Source: Panaeolus papilionaceus
Taxonomy: Eukaryota; Basidiomycota; Agaricomycetes; Agaricales
Reading direction: 5' to 3'
DNA length: 64,000 nucleotides
Assembly (NCBI GenBank): GCA_015501605.1
Contig: JADNRZ010000030.1
Coordinates: forward strand, 248,001 to 312,000
Shown here: in pieces, positions 59,703 through 64,000 of the stretch
Numbering within the stretch: the stretch's first letter is position 1
How the letters are laid out: every line of letters begins with the position of its first letter
Notes under the pieces: generated by a model
What the model saw: only the letters and a program-made list of their open reading frames with translations
Database searches by the model: none
Told to the model about the DNA's origin: nothing
Program-made: the position numbers and the translations under genes

Positions 59703-60818
59703 ATGTATTTTCTTATCCATTATTTCAATTCCTTCAGAAAGTTTCGATTCGATTAAGATCTAGACAACCACCATAAACAGAACCTAAATCCACAAGATTC
59801 GACAGTCAGACCGCAGGGAACCCAATACTAAAGATGGTAATGAAGGGCGACCTTGGATAAGAGGTACCGCGGCAGACGAAATGGCGATCTTTGTCAACTT
59901 CTAATCCCTTTTGGGCTTGGCCAACGCTCGCACATCAGCAATCCACTTGAGCAAATCGTCCCCCACCCTCCAATGCGCCTCATCCGGCGCCTGTTGATGT
60001 CGGTTCCGACATTAATTCCAATTTTGGCCATGTTGTTCATACCTCGAGCACGAGCTGACGAATGGTGGGTGAAGCACCACCAGATGATGCTGTCTTTGGA
60101 AAAGAACACAGACTTCCATGTCTCGTTACACCCTGGTGCACAGGGTATTCCGTACCCAAACAAACGCGCTATGGTGCGCTTGATGAGTCTTGGAAAGTAG
60201 CACATGAACGGAGGATCAAGCCCTGCGTGAGGGTATGGGTCAGTTGGTGCTACGCATGCTGCGCCGAATTGTCTTAACCCACATATGACATCCGTAGCTT
60301 GGTCGAAGGCAATGAGACCGCCTCTTGAGTTATAGTTCCCATCGACAACCCACCCATTCGGAGCCTCGGCGATTTTTTGCCTTAGAACCGCCTGGAACTC
60401 TGCTGGAGTCCTTTCTTGCCAGTCGGGCAACCAATGGATGTGATCCATAGAAATGAATGGTACTCCAAGGATGGAGGCCACCATCTTTCCTGTCGTGCTC
60501 TAACAGGACTGAGAAGACTTCTGAACGTTTTCTAAGACGCTTACTTTTCCAACACCTTATTGATTACGGTTTAAGCTGCATTGCACAGTTCGACTAAATT
60601 GAGGGCCTTACCACTGTTCCCAACAAAAACCACACGATATTGGCCTTTGTCATCCCCAAGAAGAGGGGGAATGTTCATCTCTTCTGCCATGAGTCGTCAG
60701 ACGACGTGGGGGAACGGGCACAAGCTAAGCTTCGCTAACCCGAAATTCCAACTTTCAGGACCCAGGTTCAACCGACTCATGCCCACGGTACCGAAACTGC
60801 TCACGTGGTCGCGATCCA
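59703..60818. repeat. Direct duplication, unit 2 (kinase 2 and flanks)
   Basis: Second copy of the 1.1 kb unit, offset by about 1550 bases from unit 1. The three introns are kept (intron 2 is 45 bases in both), with sequence drift mostly in introns and flanks. Confidence 0.8.
59894..60690 (-). pseudogene. P-loop kinase 2, C-terminal frameshift
   Basis: Tandem copy of kinase 1 with exons 60690-60612, 60555-60545 (11 nt), 60499-60283 and 60222-59894, 211 residues as read. The Walker A loop is intact (GNSGVGKSTTGK), as are HIHWLPDWQER, GWVVDGNY, WLDPPF after splicing and RLIKRTIARLFG. Near the end, kinase 1 has GGWGSELQKWIADV. Here a run of five G instead of six shifts the frame after RRIGGWG, giving a foreign tail (TICSSGLLMC...). 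The other frame would read DDLLKWIADVRALAKPK to a stop at 59901, matching kinase 1. It is either a slightly altered, still active enzyme, a young pseudogene or a homopolymer error. The catalytic core is untouched. Confidence 0.7.
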
Positions 60819-62242
60819 TTAAGAACGCGCTCCGCGCGTCGCGAAGTTTGCTCATTCCCCGATGCTGACGGGATAAAAGTCTGGCGATAGCAGGTAGATA
60901 ATTTTTGCGTAGATGAGAAGACAAGATCGTTTCTTGAGTGGAGTACCGCAAGGCACTCAGTTTGGTACCCTTACCTAGAAAGAGAGATAGGCGAGCTTGA
61001 TTTGCAAGCTTTTCTTTCAGGTCGTTGATGCGGTTATGTGCGAACCTATAGGAGCGTCTTCCGATCTGAAGGTCGCCCAACGAGCTGAACTCAAAGCTCC
61101 CGCTCGCGTTTCAGATGGACAGGGTAATATAATCTGTTTGCTCACCTTAAGCCACCCGTTTATCGCTAATAATCCACCCGAATACCGGTCGCAGGGGCGC
61201 CTCTGACAGCTCAGGACCTCTCAAAAAAATCAATATTAACAGCTGATTAATCACAACATATGTGCCGCGCCCTACAATCAGTCAGCAAATCCCCACATCA
61301 ACAAGGATCGACTGCTCCATGGAGTGCCACTTCGCGCACTATGTCCTGCCAAGCTGAGATATCGAGTCAGCGTCAACAGAGCTTGATCAGCAAATCAAAA
61401 CTGCGCCATATGGTCCTCATATCCAGCTGACAGTGCATGAGAAAATCGTTGGCCTGGTTTGAGGGATCATGTATCCCTGAGCTATTTTTCAAGCCGTCGT
61501 GGTAGACAATTAAAGGGGTTGAAAGCTGCTAATCTTGGCGAACTAAGGTTTTCTTCTCAAAGCAAAGTCTGCGCACTGTTAATATTGGTTTCATATAACG
61601 ACCCTGGTGGTGGAGTATCGTTATCAGTGGAAGGTAGAGCCACGTTCCAATTATTAGAGTTACGGCGGAGGCTATGTCAATAATTCGTCAACAATATCGT
61701 TCAGCTCTAACCGAGATTTCTTGAGATTTCGAGCCAGCTCTCTTGAATTTGTTTCCGTAGATTCGCAGTGGATCTGGGTTCAGTTTATGTACGTTGCCGG
61801 GAAGGCCCTGGAAAACCTTTGGTTTGGAAACCATGTCGATCATGGGAATAACATGAGCTTCAATTCAAAGATACTGCGTAGCACAAAAATAACATACCAG
61901 TCGCCCAATAGTAGGTCATAATGTGGCTTCTTAATCCGCACACGAGGCAATTCAGCCCAGATTGCAGGTGAACGAATGGGCACTGAATTGGAGAGGAGAA
62001 CAAAGATTTTAAATGGATGGAAGCCGGGCCTCTAATTCAATGATTGTCAAGATGTGCAAATGGGCATAGGTAAGGATCTATTCCGTCCTCCAATATTCCC
62101 GCTGTGAGGCTAGTTTAAATGAGGAAGATACTGGGGAATAAAATCTGATGGAAGTGGGACTGGAACTGGAAATTATATTGACCAAACCGTGACGTGTAAC
62201 AAACTCATATCCAGAAACTAAGCAGCGAGAGAATATTTTCAA
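60819..62242. other. Intergenic, no gene supported
   Basis: The minus-strand frame at 61080-60697 overlaps the kinase 2 leader; its upstream part (GRRSYRFAHNRINDLKEKLA...) is rich in Arg, Lys and Leu but has no recognisable family and no counterpart in unit 1. The rest has only short frames. Confidence 0.35.
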
Positions 62243-64000
62243 TCACATCCTTCTCCTCTTGACGCGGCTAAGGTTGTCGTCATTAGATGCGCCGCTTTGA
62301 TTTCTCACCGAGAACGATTTCACAGCACTAGAATTCGGGAATTTGTTGCGACGTTCTACAGGGAGGCTGGCTTGGAATCGCTGTCCCAGGATGTCATGAA
62401 GCTGATGGTCAAAAGACAGGAATTTCAAGCCTACAACACCGACTTGGAGGACTGGTCCCGTGTAGAATTTCTGGTGATCAAGAATTCGTGCTCCATTGGG
62501 ATCCCCGTTGGATGATACCAATGTATTAATGACCTCGATGGCCTGATGTTCTAATGTCAACAGAGTGTAATTTACTGAGATGCTCGCTCACCTTTGCGTC
62601 CTGTGGGTCCTTATTCGAGATGAGGTAGCCGGCACCCTTTGGATTCCTAGGAAAGACATGAGAAACAGTGTACTGCCCTGCATAGAGGACTCGGCCATTC
62701 ATCGGATAAAACACGGTGAAAACCCTGCCAAGGGGCGGCCTTGTCGTGCAGGAGAGCGAGCGTCCATCAAACTCAAAAAGCGGTCGCAGCCAGAGAGCAG
62801 ACCTGCCACTGCCATCCGGGAATTGCAGCAAGTCTGGGGAAAAAAGACAGTTCCTCGAGTATCTGTGAGATATGTACATAAGCTAGCTTTCACAGCCGGG
62901 AGATTCTTTAGAAGACGAGACGGACCTTGCCGTGCGAGGGTCCTAATACAAGGAAATGTCAAAGATTATTGGCGTTTTGAACAAGTCATCAAAGCATACC
63001 GTTTGAAGATATACGTTCAAATCTACCCCAAGGAAACATACCGGCTGACTGGTTGGTGGAGTTGAGGCCACTTGCTTTCCGATGACGTTTACGGCTGGCA
63101 ATAGGCTGCGATAATTCTCCATCTATCTTTCGTAAGATTGAGATGAAGAAATAGGGAAGATGAGTTGGACATACAGGTGTAGAGTCATTTTGAAGAGAAT
63201 TCTGTAGCGAACATAGGGCGTTATACTACACAGGACTCAAAATTCGACTTACAATTTCGGCTTTTACGTCCCCGATCTGAGTCTCGAGCTCCTCATTTCT
63301 AGATAACAGTGCCTCCTTTTCCTTCTGTATGCAGTCCTAAAAGGTGCGGATAAGTACAGAAGGTATTGTCACCGCGAACCTGACCAGTATTCCAAGCTTA
63401 CCACTTGCGCCACCAGATCTTTATGTTTCATCTCCAGCGTTCCATTCGCAGAATTCAGCGAATCGATTTCCTGTGTGAAAGGAATAAATAACAATTAGAA
63501 ATGAACCAAGGCCGAAATGATTCGTTGACAGTACTTCTTCGAGTTCAGCCTTTGCTCTCTTGGCTACGACATACTTGCTGTAATACTTCTCCAACGCACC
63601 CTCCAACTCCTCGACTTGGGTTTTCTGAAAGGTTGATCAGGTCCACGATAAGAAATTTGCTCCGACAAGAGAACTAACCAGGTCATCCTGTTCCTTCGTC
63701 CTGACATTTACGCCTTGGTTGCGATATTCGCGTTTCGGGGTCTCTATATCCTCCTGGTGACGCGAGCAATGAGTAAAGTTGAGCACCTTATGACATATAC
63801 GTGCATACCTGCTTTACTAAGCAGCTTTGGAGGTTTGCGACTTGCTCCCTGAGACGCTGATTCTCCTTGTTGACATTCCGAACATGATTGCTCATGATCT
63901 CCATGGCTTCCTCTGCTGCCATGGTCCTCTCGCGAAAGTCTCGGAGACGATCCTCCGCGTCGGGCGAGAGCACATCATTCTGCAGAGTTCAGTTCAAAGA
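62243..64000 (-). CDS. Coiled-coil protein, 3' part (DUF6697-like?)
   Basis: The gene enters from the right edge; its start is outside the window. Clear exons: 63979-63809 (DAEDRLRDFRERTMAAEEAM, heptad-rich), 63753-63679, 63626-63535 (QVEELEGALEKYYSKYVVAK), 63470-63402 (EIDSLNSANGTLEMKHKDLV) and 63336-63253 (KEKEALLSRNEELETQIGDV). Together they form a long coiled coil broken by short introns. A basic linker follows (SQPIASRKRHRKASG, about 63110). The last part has RYSRNCLFSPDL, RPLFEFDGRSL, VFYPMNGRVLYAGQYTV and, after an intron at about 62594, AIEVINTLVSSNGDPNGARI. It ends in KRRRM. Splicing between about 62880 and 63060 is not resolved. The coiled coil plus 'VLYAGQY' domain recalls basidiomycete DUF6697 proteins (from memory, unverified). 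The role is unknown; the basic ends suggest the nucleus. Confidence 0.6.

Noticed and set aside
60697..61080. 127-residue minus-strand frame before kinase 2
   Set aside because: Its 3' end is the duplicated leader of the kinase gene, which also occurs before kinase 1 without such a frame; the basic 5' part has no family likeness.
1..64000. tRNA genes, CRISPR arrays and intact transposons
   Set aside because: No cloverleaf-like block with A and B boxes, no spaced repeats and no transposase or reverse-transcriptase motifs were seen by eye; a dedicated search could still find degenerate ones.

Overview
The window looks like nuclear DNA from a mushroom-forming basidiomycete (Agaricomycete). Genes are split by many 45-90 bp introns with GT..AG ends. 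The gene set also fits: a copper radical (glyoxal) oxidase, a CPL1-like surface protein, FAD-linked oxidases with a berberine-bridge tail, F-box-like proteins, and the COPI coat subunit beta'. The species cannot be told. All exon models below were read by eye from splice sites and reading-frame phase.

Layout. 2-480: decayed piece of a multi-pass membrane protein. 1391-3958 (-): membrane-anchored glyoxal oxidase. 4382-8106: gene-poor. 8107-9403 (+): secreted CPL1-like cysteine-rich protein. 9865-33404: the most striking part, an amplified family of single-pass, receptor-like membrane proteins. It holds one minus-strand member, one copy without an ectodomain, four complete or near-complete copies, one copy with an unresolved 5' end and one decayed copy. 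A further intact member lies at 54625-56208. 33733-41539: three F-box-like genes interleaved with two alpha/beta hydrolases. 43568-50635: two intact FAD-linked oxidases and the tail of a third. 50973-54055 (-): coatomer beta'. 57259-57982: a small Agaricomycete protein of unknown role. 58344-60690 (-): two small P-loop kinases on a 1.1 kb direct duplication. 62243 to the right edge (-): the 3' part of a coiled-coil protein.

How the parts relate. Most of the window is accessory sequence growing by tandem duplication: receptor-like proteins, F-box/hydrolase pairs, FAD oxidases and kinases each occur in two or more neighbouring copies, several with fresh frameshifts or truncations. Coatomer beta' is the clear housekeeping gene. 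The left half is rich in surface and secreted products. The receptor-like family shares a signal peptide, an ectodomain with an L-W-P core, a Ser/Thr/Pro-rich stalk, one membrane span and a long disordered tail carrying repeated short motifs. I could not assign it to a named domain, and it is the best candidate for an undescribed system.
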